DNA of 64,000 bases from Brachyhypopomus gauderio (GCF_052324685.1 NC_135221.1:7051375-7115374), one strand, 5' to 3'. Counted from the first letter of the stretch, positions 1-13,197 are shown. Program-made: numbers and translations. The notes: a model not told the origin generated them from the letters alone.

Positions 1-2239
1 TAATCTCTGCAAGGGAGAAAAAGGTGTCATGCTAATATGCTAGACAGACACATAGTCTGATATCAGTGAATATTTCATTATTTAAAAAAACATAAATGTG
101 ACAAATTATAAATCTGGCTTCAAAACAGAGCTAAAGGATAACTTTTGACAAGTGCTGCATTTGTTTTTCACATACTGTAGGTTACATTAGCACCGGTGCA
201 CCCAGCCATTGCCATAATTAGCTTTATTGTATGCTAACATTAGCGGGTCTCATGACTAATGCTACTGCATGAGCGCTGACAGGCAGGCATCAGCTGCAAG
301 GGGGTTCTGGCACTACAGCACTGCACACATGGAGACAAATGCTTTGCATTTTCTACCAAAATGCTTTTCCTTTGACTCTGAGTTTTTGATCCTAACTGAA
401 ATATTCAGTGACTACAGAAATATCAAGCATCCTGACTTACATCGTGATGAAGAGTGCAGTAAAACAATTCTGCTGCGATTCCAGATCATCTATAAATACA
501 CCTCCATTCCCGTAATAACTGGGCACGAATGCAGAGACCAGCTTTGCTCTCGCTCAGACACACATGTGTTGGGTCACTCTCCTCATAATGGCCACATGGC
601 CACAGAACCGGCCGGAGGGCCCATGGTTGCATGAAGGGTAGTGGGGCACAGAGCCCCGACCCAGAGCCCCACAGCGGCACCGCCAGAACAATGGCCGCTT
701 ATTGAAGCCTCAGCGACAGTGAGAGGGAAACAACGCCGGCTCTCAGGGTCCTGCAGGGTGACCTGCGGCGGGCGCTATATCCAGACTCGGGGCAGTGCGT
801 TACGTCACGGAACTACAGGGGCAGAAAGGGGAGATGAGTGGGCATCGTGGGTAGGGTGGGCTGAGATGGGGTATCTTCTTGCCTTCCATACTGTAGTAGT
901 GTGCTTGTACTAGTGAGCTGATGACAGTGTGGCCTTTAAAAGTGGCACCCCAGTACTGGTGTGGGACAGGGCCCAGCTACGCTCTCGTCCTGGAAGGAAG
1001 ACTAAAACACACGCGCAGGTAAAAATAGACATGCTTATTACAGAAAGCTAAGCAGGGCTGTGGTATGTTACTAGCGCTGGTGATAGCAGGTTCATACATT
1101 CTACTGAAACACTCAAGCTGCTGCATGCTCCATGTACTAATTTAGAAGCTGGAGAAGTTGTTACAAGAGACACAACTGTCAGAAACTTGCACATCTTAAA
1201 TTTTTTGGAACATGATGTTAGATGCTCAGTTTTTATCAACTTTTTAAGTAAACACTATGATTATTAGGACAGGGAGACGCTGACCCCAGATCAGCAATTA
1301 CTGTGAAACTCTTGATGTTTCCAGGTTTCTAGGATAACCAGGATACACAAATAACAACTCATTACCTTTATGGTCATTTATAAATTCCTATTTTTAACAC
1401 AACGCTCATTCCACCTCCCAACTGCTTATATAGATGGCTTTAAGGAGACTGCAGCGTTTCTGCAAAGTACATTTTTGTTTATAGTTCATTTTCTTTATTA
1501 GATTTCTGAACTATTCACCATACTTAGTATGGTGAACTATTTTGATCCCTAGCCATTGGGAAGCCATTGCAGAAGGGCAACTTACTCATAGTCTTCTTCC
1601 ATCTTTAAGAAAATGTATTTTATTAGGTTTATTCTAAAATCACTTCTGTTTTCCTGTCTAATTCTTCTTCTTCTCCCCTCCTCTCCTACAGTAAAGTTGT
1701 GTGTTAAAGCATCTCCCACCATACTCATAAGTCAGTGGGGCTGGCTTCACATCCAGCCAGGTTCCAGGAGCTGGAAGCAGCCCAGACAGGCCGGAGATGG
1801 AGTGCCAAGCGTTTGAGACATGGCTGTCTGGCAACGGCTTAAACAAAGAATTCAGTTGAGCTGGGGAGGGGCAGGGTGGGGACGCAGGGCAGGCAGGGTC
1901 AGCAACGTTCACTCCCAGCCCCGGTGACATCACTCTGATCAGGGGTACAGCTGGGGTGCATTAGAGAGAGATATGAAATAATAGTAACGTATGAATTTGT
2001 AATTCATACATTACATCCACTACCGTTCATTTACACAGAGGATGTGTGTGAAATGGAGAGACAGAGAATGGGAAAGAAATAGAGTGAGAAGGAAAGAGAG
2101 AATAGCTGGAAATGCCCCTACAGGGGGGAGGGGAGGATCAGAAACAGACAGATCAGAAGAACAAAGGTCGGGGACAGAGAGTAGAGATGACGCAGTTGAG
2201 GGCACTGCCTGACTGAGACAGGGCAGATGATGGAGGGTC
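1..2239. other. Intergenic, no gene seen
   Basis: AT-rich to mixed sequence. Open frames are short, lack recognisable domains and do not link through splice sites into a longer product. No repeat family could be named. A GC-richer patch lies at about 600-850 but shows no downstream coding exon on either strand. Confidence 0.6.
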
Positions 2240-2254
2240 TGTGTGTGTGTGTGT

Positions 2255-2292
<38 letters not shown>
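2240..2292. repeat. (GT)n microsatellite
   Basis: About 26 GT units with a single TAT interruption, followed by GAGA. The open frames across it on the minus strand (Thr-His runs) are products of the repeat. Confidence 0.95.
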
Positions 2293-2294
<2 letters not shown>

Positions 2295-3059
2295 TTGAGT
2301 GTGTGTGAGAGAGAGAGCTGGCCTGTGCTTGACAGCGAGTCCACAAGAGGGGTCGCCACAAAGTCAAACAATCCAATCTACAAGCCTGGCCAAGATAAAA
2401 CAAAAAGACAATAAATAAAACATCTCCACTGCCGACTAGAAACCAGAAGGCTTCATCATTATCTGTGCAACAAACATTTATGAGCGCAGAGAATGCAAGG
2501 TCCAGTGGGGAGCCTCAGAGTTTCTACTGATACACACGCTCATCCTGGGGATGATAAATGAGAGGATCAGTCCACATGTGTGTGCAGAGGAGGACAAACA
2601 CAGAAAAGACAGATTAATGACTGTGGGTGCCTCACTGAGCCCCCTGCACTGCTTTTACACTTCAGAGACTGTAATAAATCCCCCACCCTGCTTTTAAATA
2701 TGTAGATCACTGCTCCATCCTAGTGCTGCCTGCAATGTCCAGAATAACTAGTGACCTTCGTGTCCTGTTTAAACAAATCATGCCCTGTCTCACTGTTAAG
2801 TGCTTCAAAGGACTAGTCACCTCTCTGTCTGCTCCTCCCTTTGACAGCTCGTACCTTTTCCACATTTAATGCCATTGCAATCATGACACACATAACAATG
2901 CACTAACCCACCTGGACCAAAGAGAGCACATATATGCGATTGCCCCTAATTGATTACATCTCTGCATTCAGTGCGATCATTCCCGCCAAACCTCTAAGCC
3001 CATTGATCTCGGACTGGAGATCTCCATCTGTATCTGGATATTCGATTTCCTGATAAGTA

Positions 3060-3780
3060 GAAGCCCTGGGTGGAGAGACGAACAGAGATGAACTGAAGTC
3101 ACTAACCAGCTGGAGCCAGACAACCACCTGCTTCTCAATGTCAGTAAAACTGAAGGAACGATTGTGGACTACAGGAGGCAGCAGAGGGCTGGACACCTTC
3201 CCATCTACACTGGTGACACTGAGGTTGAAATGGTCAGCGGCTTTTAGGTCCTCCGGGTGCACAGGCACAAATCACTACAGAGATTGTTGGGGGTAGCATG
3301 GCAGGTACCTGGCAACAGACGTCTGGCTATACAGGATGGCATTTACCATCAGTGTCTGGGGAAGACACACAGCATCATCAAAGACCACAGTCTCCCAACA
3401 CACAGGAGGTTTTCCTTGTTACCATGTGGCAAACGATACAGGAGCAAGACAACATGGACCACTCCAGCAGATCATCTTCTCAACTCATAGTCCAACAGTG
3501 ACAGATTCATAATTGCTTATCTGCACTTTTAGGTTATGCTGCTATACGCCCAATGTGCAGTACACTGATCACTTCATTTTTTCACACTAATCCTCATTTT
3601 CACATGTGTTAATAGTGTTAAATCTCATCCCACATTTATTTAATCTTTCTTATATATTCACAGAAGTAGTGTGTACTGCTTCTATTGCTGTGCTAACCTG
3701 TTTTCTCATCTAATGTATTTCATTGTCCTGTTGAGAATGTGTAACATATAAAAAAAACTAATGACTAATAAACAGAAGAT
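3060..3780 (+). mobile_element. LINE 3' end, L2/CR1-type non-LTR fragment
   Basis: Three-frame reading of the plus strand gives pieces of the C-terminal part of a non-LTR reverse transcriptase: LLNVSKTEGTIVDYRRQQ at about 3,137, then HSIIKDHSLPTHRRF and SLLPCGKRYRS at about 3,370-3,450. These match the familiar teleost pattern 'LNxxKTKExxxDFR ... I(K/R)DPSHPxHxLFxLLPSGRRYRS'. The pieces lie in different frames and a stretch between them is missing, so the copy is 5'-truncated and dead. AT-rich sequence to about 3,780 is probably its 3' UTR. L2 clade versus Rex1-like cannot be decided from this fragment. Confidence 0.75.
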
Positions 3781-4271
3781 ATAAATGTGTAATAAACTGT
3801 ACTTCAACTAATACCTCTCCACAAGTATATAGCAAACTGCCAATTGGTCATGCAATAACCCTGGCCATCCATCTGCTAGAAATGGAAGATATTTTCTGTA
3901 TAGGCATTAATTAAAGTTAGCAATTGATTGCAGGAAAGCATTCTACTAACAGCTGAAGTGGGGTTTACACTGCTTCACTACTGCACACAGAGAAGAAGCT
4001 GACAGAGAGGGAGAGGGAGAGTGTTTTATGGGGAGTGGTGCGTGCTGAAGATTTGGACTTTGATGCATTTGTTATATGGGAGATCATCATATCCCAGAAT
4101 TCTTCATCTTCATTCCTGCAGACCTGCACTTCCATCCTGATCATACCCTCCTCTCCGCCTGGGACTCTGAGTCAGCACAGCACTGCTTGGATATTGACCA
4201 GAAAGGGTCCCAGTGCACTGCACCCTGCCTGGAAGAGCCAGGCAGGCATTCATTAGGCTAAAAGCTCAGAG

Positions 4272-4312
<41 letters not shown>

Positions 4313-4471
4313 CTGACTGAGATGGATCTGGCTTGGATGACAGCCACTAACTACAGATGCCTGGAGATTCATGGCAGCTTTTTTAGATGCTGGAGGAGTG
4401 CACTCTCTGGCAGACAGGACAAAGTGTGCTCTGGCAAAAGAAGGAAATGTATAGGGGGTGGGGGTAGGAGT

Positions 4472-4502
<31 letters not shown>

Positions 4503-7500
4503 GGGTTATAAGGCAGAGAGCTTCTGCAACCTTGACAAAAGAAATGCTTACAAAACCTGACAGAGCCGTCTTACATATCACCCCCCTACAAAACATCTGC
4601 TAGGGTTTATTAACTTTAAAAAGCTTAAAGCTTCCTTGTAAAATGACTGCTATGATCTAGTCTTACTTTAACAGCAAGCCTAACATACTTATGAACAACA
4701 AAACAGAAACATCTGTACTTATCGTGATGGTTTAAGGGCACTTCTTCATCTGCCTATAGATATCTATTATGCGTGTGTGGGGTTTACAGTTCTTTCAGGG
4801 GAATAGTAACATGTCAAAACTGTTGTCCATTATAAATGACTACATGATCCAGATGTAGTCAATATGGATTAATTCAGATGCGGTAATCACAGGAATATGA
4901 TCTGGATAATCTGAAGAGCGGCAGAGGTAAGAGCTGCATTAAGGTTGGGGCCTGTCAGTCACACTGAGGTGCCTGTCCTCAGGGAAATCAATTATCATGG
5001 ACCACCTTCTCCCAGGAACCAGAGAGAAGACAAAGAGGAACAGGGAGTTGAGATAGAAAGCTAAGAGGAATTAGGCTAAAGAATATAGAGAAAAGACAGA
5101 GAAAGGTATAGAGAGAATGACAGACAGAGAGAGCAAGAGAGAGACGGTATCAGGTTAAATGGTGAGGGACCCAGAAGGAGGGTGATTACAGCCCCAGCAC
5201 AAAAGAAGAATAAATCAAACAGAGACCTAACTCAGTATTATAATGTATGGTATGTTCATTTTATGAACATAATGAAGCTTTTTGGCTTTCACACAGCTGT
5301 GCTATTTCTGTCCTTATTTGAAAGGCACACAGCAGAAGGAAGAACAAGTTAATGATTCAAAAGGATCAAAGGAGTGGCATGTTGAAATCACTTTTGTAAT
5401 CACTTAACAAAATGGGGTGTCACCGGTGGCAGAGAGGTGGCAGACTCATACATGTTGAAACGCTGCATGGGAAAGAGAGTGTTTCAAAGGCTGCTTGTAG
5501 AAACATAATACAATGTCAGAATCTAGCTGCTTTTTCTTCATTTTTCTTTACTTTTCGCTATATTTTCTTTACTTGTTTTTCTTGTACTCTTGTGTGGACA
5601 ATGAAGCTGAGGTCCAGTTGCATACAAAATTACACCTGCATTAATATTTCATCACTGTTAATCAATGCATATGTTTGCACAGGAGTCATTTCCAGTTTCT
5701 CATGGTCTGCCTGAGAGGAACTACAGCAATGTCAAAACCGTCATGCATACTGTTGCACATACACACTGTTCCTAACAGATTGCATCGGATTGGCACAGTT
5801 TTCACGACTGCAATTTGTTTCTGAAGGTGTTGCTTAGTCTTAGTGGATGGAAACCACTTCCCAGAAGCGTCTTGTCAAATAATTGTTACAACCCTCCCTC
5901 TGTGTGCTGACACAAACTAAAAAATAGCAATTGAACAAAGCTACTGCTACTTCCTCTGCAGTTTCACTGGCAGTGCTGGTGGCACAAGCAGCCATGAGGG
6001 CATTTCGCCTTCACGTGGCCCCAACCCCTCAGGATTGTGCTGTCTGCTGGAGCAGACGCTACGGTGGTCACCCCCCACCACTTACCCCACAGCCCCGGGG
6101 AACATCGGCCAGACTCCATGGAGCCAGGCCCGAGCTAAAAGCTTTGCTCCACTCTCCGTGTCTTTTCCATCTGCTGATGATCCTTCACAAGGGGACTCGG
6201 TTTAATCAGGAAGTGTACAGAGCTGCAGGCGTTTTAGCATCTCCAGAGGCGAGAGACATGACACAACAATGAACAACGGTAGCATTTGTCTTCTAGAAGA
6301 TTCACCCATAGCTAGAAAACAAGTAGTCCGTTCTCCTGTCTCTGCATCCTGCCAATCACCAGGATGTCTTAGTCATCCTCTCCTCAAAGGCCCTTTGGAG
6401 AGGCTGGAGGGATGCAGAATCAGGGGATACCATCTGCACAACTTCCTGTGGCTCTGCACAGGAAGATCAGGTATCATTTCCTTAAGGCTCTATGTGTCAG
6501 CCTCATCCATGCACTCTCCATCAACATATGGACATATGGCCAAATTCAAATTCACAGCCAGACCAAACACAGGTATTTATAGAACACAGCCAAAACAGAG
6601 AGATTTATTTATAGAACACAGCCAAACCAGAGAGATTCAAATACAGATGAAACTGCAATGGGTGTGAGGGTAAGTGCATATCAAGCAGACACTCACTGAT
6701 TTCTCTGTAGCTGGAGAACCAACTCCGCTCCCCCCGCGGTAATCGTGATTTCTGCCTTTGAGGGATACTGCTGATGGAAGAAAGCGTTTGTTGCTATGCA
6801 GAGCTTTAACAACAAAATGCATATATCTTCCTATTTTATTAGCTTCTTGATTTTTTTAGAACTGCTTTAAACTGGAGTGGATTATGACTCGAAGTTCAGA
6901 TCTCCCAACTGTGGTTAGATTACCTTCGTGTTCCCTTGGGATCTTTTGTCTCGCGCCGGATTCAACCACTGAGGATAAGTAATCTCATAGCGTTCCAAGT
7001 TGTTAAGGGCGCGCGACTGGTCACTATGCCACATCGCGTCTACAAGAAAGCGAATAAGGACAACCGAGATCTAAGCAATATACTCGGATTTATTATGAAT
7101 ACGTATACTTCATGTCTTATTCTGAATAAAGTGCAAAAGATGGCCTACAATTTAATCAATGCAGAGACACACTTCGGTGAATAGCCTAAGCACATTTCTG
7201 TCAACGAATATAATATCAGACATACCTTTAGCATGGACTTACCTCCGTTCTCGCCCAAAACAGCGTATTGTAAAACGAGGACAAAACAAAATAAATAAGA
7301 ACACAATCTGAATTGCACACCACGCGCGACAACCCAGCGGGGATTCAACTGCACGCCCGTACCCATCATAATCTGAACGCTGTAATCCAACCCCTAAACA
7401 TTGGCCACAGTAAAATCAGTGCCGCATAAGAGAAATAATTCAAACACAATTATCTCTTCTTCACCATGTTCATGATTTGCAGTAGCACCAGTATTTATGG

Positions 7501-8807
7501 TACATCTTTCTCTCGAGTCACTACTCAATGCACGCGCGAGCGCATCTTGTTGGCTCTTGTACTTTATGAGTATGGCCACTCCCATCTCCTCCTCCGTCAT
7601 ATTGACACGCGCATAATAAGTCACACACGCATAACATCATTCATAAAACCACCACGCTGACTTACCAATGTGCAGGCACTTGACATCAAATTGTAATGTA
7701 CTACTACCAACAGCAATAATAATGAACTTATTTAAAAATGTAAGGATACACTCTGCATTAGAAAATGGACGTTTCCGATGTTAAATAGAACTTCTGTTAA
7801 ATAGAGCTTTTCTTTGTGTAATTTAATCTGTACATAAAACATTTATTTAGAAAAAAAAACATTTCAGAAAACATGTATCCTATTTTACCTCGTGCTGCTT
7901 TAGTGCTATATTGTCCATGCACATCAAAGCCCTTATTGCGCTCTGCTTTGCATACTGCTGCAGGCTGCATGTCATCTGAGTCTTTTAAATCCCCAGATGG
8001 CCATAACGCTCCGCAATAAAGAATATACTCTGAACTGACTCCTGGTTGACACATTGTTCACATAATTGTTCACTGTTCGAGCATGCTCTTTGTGAGAAAC
8101 AAAAGCACATACACAGTTAGTACATACACATATACATCTTGATTAGCTAATGCAGAACTGCAGAATTGCAACGGGCAATTTCTCCCTCTCCCTCAGATAC
8201 ACGCGACATGGAGCGAAGGTTCAGAGAAATAAAACTTTACTGCAGAAGATCATGCCTCATTGCTGCCACCTCGTGCAGAAAGTCTGTAATTACATGTTTA
8301 GCTGAAAGAACACTCACCTTACGTTCCAAAGGTGTTTTATAGTGATATTAGCACATATGGGCTACCAATAGCCAGTAGTATATTTTCAGTACATAACATT
8401 GTGATAAATGTATATCGGATATATTAAACATATAATGTGTGTGTGTGTATATATATACACACACACCTTCTGCTTATATTTTCAACACTACCACAGCCAT
8501 GTATGCCGTTGTAAGACACCTTTAGTAAGGCCAGTATAACGATGCAAAATTTGAGATCATATAGACCATTCCATACGTATTAGTGGTATGCTTCATTGAA
8601 GGTTAACCTCAAAGATATTTTGCTGCTAAAATAAAGATGCGTCATTTTTAAGATTGCTAGACTTTACTAGAACTTTTAGAAATTATTTTTTATTCCAGAA
8701 GAATACATTTCAGAAGTTGTATGTAACCACTCATCACCCACCCACCCTCCCCCCCAAAAAACCCAAACAATTAAATTTAGAAACAAGCTGAATTTTTTTA
8801 AACAGCA
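3781..8807. other. Intergenic, no gene seen
   Basis: Holds a (CA)n run at 4,281-4,308, a 20-base G run at 4,486-4,505, and a small local duplication of 'ttatagaacacagcca' near 6,570-6,630. None of the open frames (longest about 130 codons) shows family resemblance. Unmethylated-looking CG-rich spots occur at about 6,950-7,020 and 7,310-7,360 without a linked exon. Confidence 0.5.
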
Positions 8808-10612
8808 TTTATTTATAAGTATCATGTCAAGTACATATGTATCCATACGTTTTTTGGGAAAATGTGCTTTGGTATTCAACAAATCATGAGCCATATTCTT
8901 TGAGCAATGGTTTTCTTTCCAAAAGCTTATGAAATTCATGTTATTTAACATGACTATTAAAATATACTGCAAATGGAAAGCAGACTAAAGATCTGAGCTG
9001 CCATGCCTTGTGAAGGCGTATCTTGTGACTTGAAAAGAATGCTTCCGTGGATTGACATGTGAAAGTAGTGCTCAAACACTGACAAACATAGCTGCAAAAA
9101 TATCGGAAATTGGCGCTTTGTGGTATAAAAGGGCAGACGTGCCCAAACACAATCCCTGAGGTTTCCAGTGGAAAAAAGTCCAAGCATCGTCACAGTTTTG
9201 CAGATCGGTTTCAAGTCCATCAGAAAGCGAAAGGTTCCTGCATATTTCAACATTCCATTGTGGTACAGCCAGCATCCTTGATAATCCAAGCATAAACAAT
9301 TTTTTGGGTAGGAATAAAATTTGAAAAAAAATTCAATCAAAATCTATGCAATCACAGGGCAGTTTTGTGCTTGATGAGATTTTTAGTACAAGCTACGCTG
9401 AAACTGTATTATGACTGTTTCTACGGGGGGGGGGGGGGGGGGGGGGTGGTTTGGAGGAGGTGTCAACTTGCTTAAAACATGGTTAGATACTCTGGGAAAA
9501 ATTGAGGTAGTTGTAAAGTAACAGTTAATCACAGGTTGTTGGAATGAAAGAAAAAAAAAAAAAACCTATTTCAACATCCAAAAACATCTCACACTGAAAA
9601 CCCCCCCAGTGTTCTGACTTACTATTCTACAGGAGTAACCAAGTATTATGAACTAAAGTGTTCATGCAATAACCATAACAACCCTGGATAAGATAGCAAC
9701 CAAGGAATTTCTTCAAGACACTGAAAAGTTATTTACAATAGTTCACCGACAGTCCTTTTGGTCTCATAACAACAGCTGTATAAATGCAAGGTTTTATGCA
9801 CAGGGAAAATCAAAGAGACCTGACCTCTTACATTGAATAAAACCAAGGACAGAGGCAGGAGAACAAAAGAGGGGCTAACAAAGATGTAAAACTGAAGAAA
9901 CACATAAATTAGACTTATACTTAAATACATATATTGAAAGAATATAGATTTGGTTATAGTAATACAGTATTTCTTTACCTTTCAACATTCATTATTTCTT
10001 TGGAACTGTACATCAGACATGCCTAAATGCTCCTTGAAACTCACCAGGTAATAACCCTTGCCCCACTAACCCCTATCAGAAAACAACCCTTGTTTAACAG
10101 AAATCTATATTGGATTTTAATCTGTCCCCCTCACTGTAAAGCAGGCAGTGTGTGTTCCTATTCTGAGTCAATCATTAGAGTTTGTTTTGGATTCATATCA
10201 GATGGCAAGTGGAGCAATCAAAAATAAAGTTTTTTTGAAGAATAACTTCAGATTGCGTAATGAACAATCTCAAAGGGCTAGCATTTGAGGGTTTGGGAGC
10301 TCAAAGCTGAGGTAGCAACGTTTGAAAGTGTATTCAAGTAAACAAGCCTTTTGTTTTGTCCCATTAAAGCACAACACACAAACAAAGTCCTGCATTTTAA
10401 CTGTAAAAGACTCAGAACATTTGAGTGTTACATTCACTCGTTCAAAAAAAAAAAAAAAAAAAAAAGTACCACAAGTATATACTCAGAAGATAATTTACTG
10501 TAACTACATGAGGCAATATTTTAATCAGACCAAAAAGCTTTTTCGAGAGGCTTGAACTATTTGCCATAACATTCATCTGAACGTAACTCGACTACACCCG
10601 CTCCCGCTCGGC
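8808..10612 (-). other. Possible 3' UTR of the HIC-like gene
   Basis: No coding exon is seen downstream of the HIC-like stop on the minus strand. The first clean AATAAA in that direction reads at 8,808-8,813, which would give a 1.8-kb 3' UTR. The stretch includes a 22-base G run at 9,425-9,446 (C run in the transcript) and an A run at 10,445-10,465. Extent is inferred only. Confidence 0.3.
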
Positions 10613-12010
10613 CTAGGTTGGTGAGGTATGCATTCGCATGTGGCTAATGAGGTTTCTCTGTTGTGTAAACTTGCCCCCACAGATCTGACACTTGTAGGGC
10701 TTCTCCCCCGAGTGCACGCGCATGTGCTCGGTGAGGCGGTACTGGCGTGTGAAGCGCATGCCGCACTCCTCGCACGCGAACGGCTTCAGGCCCAGGTGGC
10801 TTCGCATATGACGTGTCATGGTGCCGCGCTGGGTGAACATCTTGCCGCAGATGTCACAGGGGAACGGACGCAAGGCGTCCAGCTCGCGCTGCGCCTTCGG
10901 GGGGCTTTTGTCCGCTGCCTCCGGGGCCTCTTGTGCTGCCTCGGCGGCCGCGGGATCTTCGTCCCCTTCCTCTTCCTCCTTGGTAACATCCATGTCCACG
11001 TGGGACTCCACATGGGTGTTGAGACTTTCTGAAGATGGGAAGCCCTTCCCACATGGGATGCAGACATAAGGGTTGTCCCCCTGAGATGGTTTGAGGTAGG
11101 ACTCCTGGCGATAGATGAAGTTAGGACTGGCGTCGCTGGACTCCCTGTCGTCTGGTCCGTCTTGGGCGTTTTCGTCACGGTCTCCTTTCTCATCAGGTGG
11201 GAAAACAAGGTTGTGGCTTCCACTCTTGATCGCGGGGACATAACCGTTGACGTTGCCCTTTCTCCTGGACCGCTCCCTGGGAGGGGTTCTTCTCCAGACC
11301 TGCGCTCCATCGAAGGAAGCCAGGCCACCGCTTTTCTCCAGAGAGCTCACCCCCTCCACGCCCGATGTGATACGGCCGGCAGTCATTCTGGAAAGGGAGG
11401 ACTGAGAGCGGGCGTGGACGCTGCCAAGCTCATTATTCAGGGAATCTGCAGCACACGAGTCCCTCTTGGTTAAATCCAGACCAAAGCTCAGCTTGTGATG
11501 GACACGTTTGCTCTGACCGTTGCTTCTCTTCTTTGGAGGGACCATGCTTGCGTAGTCTTCGGTATCGGATGAAGCGTCGCCAGACTCTCGCTTGACAAAG
11601 CTCTTTGAGGTGGGGGAGAACGGCTGCCTTCTTGAGGAGGTTTTACTTGGCTCTAGCCTGCTGGAACACAGACTCACGAGGTCAGGAAGCTGGAGGTAGT
11701 TAGCGACTGCCAGAAGGGAGCTGATATTCTGCACATAGTCGGCTCCCTGATTCTCGTCACACAGCTTGCCCGTGTAAATGAAGTCAAGGATCTTCTGGAA
11801 CACGGCTGGTTCCACCAGCTCGGAGTCGAGGTGGATGAGGTTGTCGTGAAGCACCAGGGATTTGAAGTAGCTGCTGGTAGCGGCGAGGATGCTTTTGTGA
11901 GCGCGGAAGAGCGTGTTCTCCACCATTATGACCACGTCACAAAGGAAGCCCTTGGAGCGCTGCTGGTTGAGCTGCAGCAGCAGTTGACTGGCATAATTTG
12001 AGATCTCCAT
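10613..12010 (-). CDS. hic1l: HIC-family BTB/C2H2 zinc-finger transcriptional repressor (hic1-like)
   Basis: A 465-residue protein in one coding exon. Residues 1-120 are a BTB/POZ domain with the HIC signature (LLLQLNQQRSKGFLCDVVIM, then SLVLHDNLI). GLDLTKR at about 177-183 matches the CtBP-recruiting GLDLSKK motif of HIC1. VKRE at 139-142 fits a SUMO consensus. A lone finger near 315-337 (YVCIPCGKGFPSSESLNTH) and three fingers at about 385-462 (QRGTMTRHMRSHLGLKPFAC, RQYRLTEHMRVHSGEKP, QQRNLISHMRMH) are nearly identical to HIC1. HIC proteins bind DNA in the nucleus and repress through CtBP. Unlike HIC1, the second finger and the long C-terminal tail are absent. The start follows a splice acceptor at 12,042 and has good context (gagATGG). 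HIC-family membership is certain; the exact orthologue (hic1-like versus a hic1 or hic2 paralogue) is inferred. Confidence 0.88.
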   Translation of the reverse strand: MEISNYASQLLLQLNQQRSKGFLCDVVIMVENTLFRAHKSILAATSSYFKSLVLHDNLIHLDSELVEPAVFQKILDFIYTGKLCDENQGADYVQNISSLLAVANYLQLPDLVSLCSSRLEPSKTSSRRQPFSPTSKSFVKRESGDASSDTEDYASMVPPKKRSNGQSKRVHHKLSFGLDLTKRDSCAADSLNNELGSVHARSQSSLSRMTAGRITSGVEGVSSLEKSGGLASFDGAQVWRRTPPRERSRRKGNVNGYVPAIKSGSHNLVFPPDEKGDRDENAQDGPDDRESSDASPNFIYRQESYLKPSQGDNPYVCIPCGKGFPSSESLNTHVESHVDMDVTKEEEEGDEDPAAAEAAQEAPEAADKSPPKAQRELDALRPFPCDICGKMFTQRGTMTRHMRSHLGLKPFACEECGMRFTRQYRLTEHMRVHSGEKPYKCQICGGKFTQQRNLISHMRMHTSPT

Positions 12011-12033
12011 CTCCTGCCCTTGATGTATCTCAT
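11926..12033 (-). other. Upstream ATG with overlapping out-of-frame uORF
   Basis: In the same exon as the HIC-like start, an ATG at 12,031-12,033 lies 23 nt upstream, in the +2 frame. It opens a 35-codon frame that runs across the main start and closes with TAA inside the BTB coding sequence. Its context (tca before ATG) is weak while the main ATG is strong, so leaky scanning would be expected. Confidence 0.55.
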
Positions 12034-12785
12034 TGAGGTAACTGCACAGAAGAAGGAAAAAAGAAAAAAAACTATATGGTCATTTTTTTTTACCAAACAC
12101 ATTTAGGGGAAAAGTGTCTACATACAAATGTTTTGTTCTGCAACATAACTACATATCATTCCAAAATAAATTGTTTTAATTTAGGCAAGATGCAGTAACC
12201 GATCTCCTTTACAGGATATCCTAATTATGAGCATATTGTAAGTAAAAATAAATAAGAACCTTAACTGTTTGTATTTAATAAGTACGGAGATCGCCTGGAA
12301 TAAATGCCAATGTTTCGACTAACGTGTGCACTAAATAAACAGCGACGGGTCCGTCCGTGCCGCCCGACAATAGAGCACAGACGTGGGCTTGGCCAAGCCT
12401 TGGTGAATGCGGAACTACGCGTCTCATCGCCTACAGGCAGACCCACAATACATCTGCATTAGTGCAATTATCACCATATAACCACATATGGCTTCTACAA
12501 CGTGGCGTTGCGTTTTCATTCCTCAAGCGAAATGGCAAATTAAAAAAGACGAGAGCATTCGTTAAAAGAAAAGAAAACGTCCCACCTTCGCCAGGCTGGT
12601 ATATCTAGGTGGTTGTAGGAGGGCAGCCCAACACCGAGGGAGCAGAACCGAACGCAAACGGACCCTATATGCCGGTTTTGTTCGCTTCCTTTTACACACC
12701 CCTCCGCGGCACCTTCCTATTTACACAGCATTTGACCCTTTAGGATTATACGCCGAAGTAAACATAAACGCTCGATTTTAAATAC

Positions 12786-12960
12786 CTTTCGAACAAGGGC
12801 AGGGGTCCTCGTTTCTCGCGTCGTCATCAAAACGCCATCTTAGCAGCTTGTGACGTAGCGCCTTGTAACCCCTGACCCAAATCTGCCGGCAGGGCGGCGC
12901 GCTGGGCGGGGCGCAGGGGCGGAGCGCAGGGGCAGGGCGCCTCCCACTATCTCAGGTGAA
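12786..12960 (-). promoter_or_regulatory. GC-rich promoter and 5' noncoding exon of the HIC-like gene
   Basis: On the minus strand a likely first exon ends at 12,786 with donor AAAG|GTATTT; splicing to the acceptor at 12,042 joins it to the coding exon. The exon contains AAGATGGCG at about 12,833-12,841, a YY1-type start-region motif that also forms a three-codon uORF. Upstream, 12,890-12,950 is packed with GGGCGG/GGGGCG boxes, as in a TATA-less CpG-island promoter. Another donor-like site occurs near 12,583. The transcription start itself is inferred. Confidence 0.5.
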
Positions 12961-13197
12961 TTCCATTTCCAGCCCCTCTTATACACAGGTTGATCGTATC
13001 GCGGTCAACCCGGGCGTGGTATGTATGTGGCCGTCCCTCAGTTCATGAGAAGATCCAGCGATTGTAGGTGGTAAATTGGCTACTGTTTCATAGCTTAATC
13101 TAGATTGGATATTATTGGATATTACATCGCGCTAGTTATAATGTAGTGAGGCGTGTTTAGGAGAATAAGGAATGACACCATCAGTATGAAAGCCATA

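Noticed and set aside
2954-3268. Minus-strand 104-codon frame as a gene
   Set aside because: It is antisense to the reverse-transcriptase remnant of the LINE fragment.
10628-11473. Plus-strand frames opposite the HIC-like gene
   Set aside because: They are antisense shadows of a conserved zinc-finger coding sequence.
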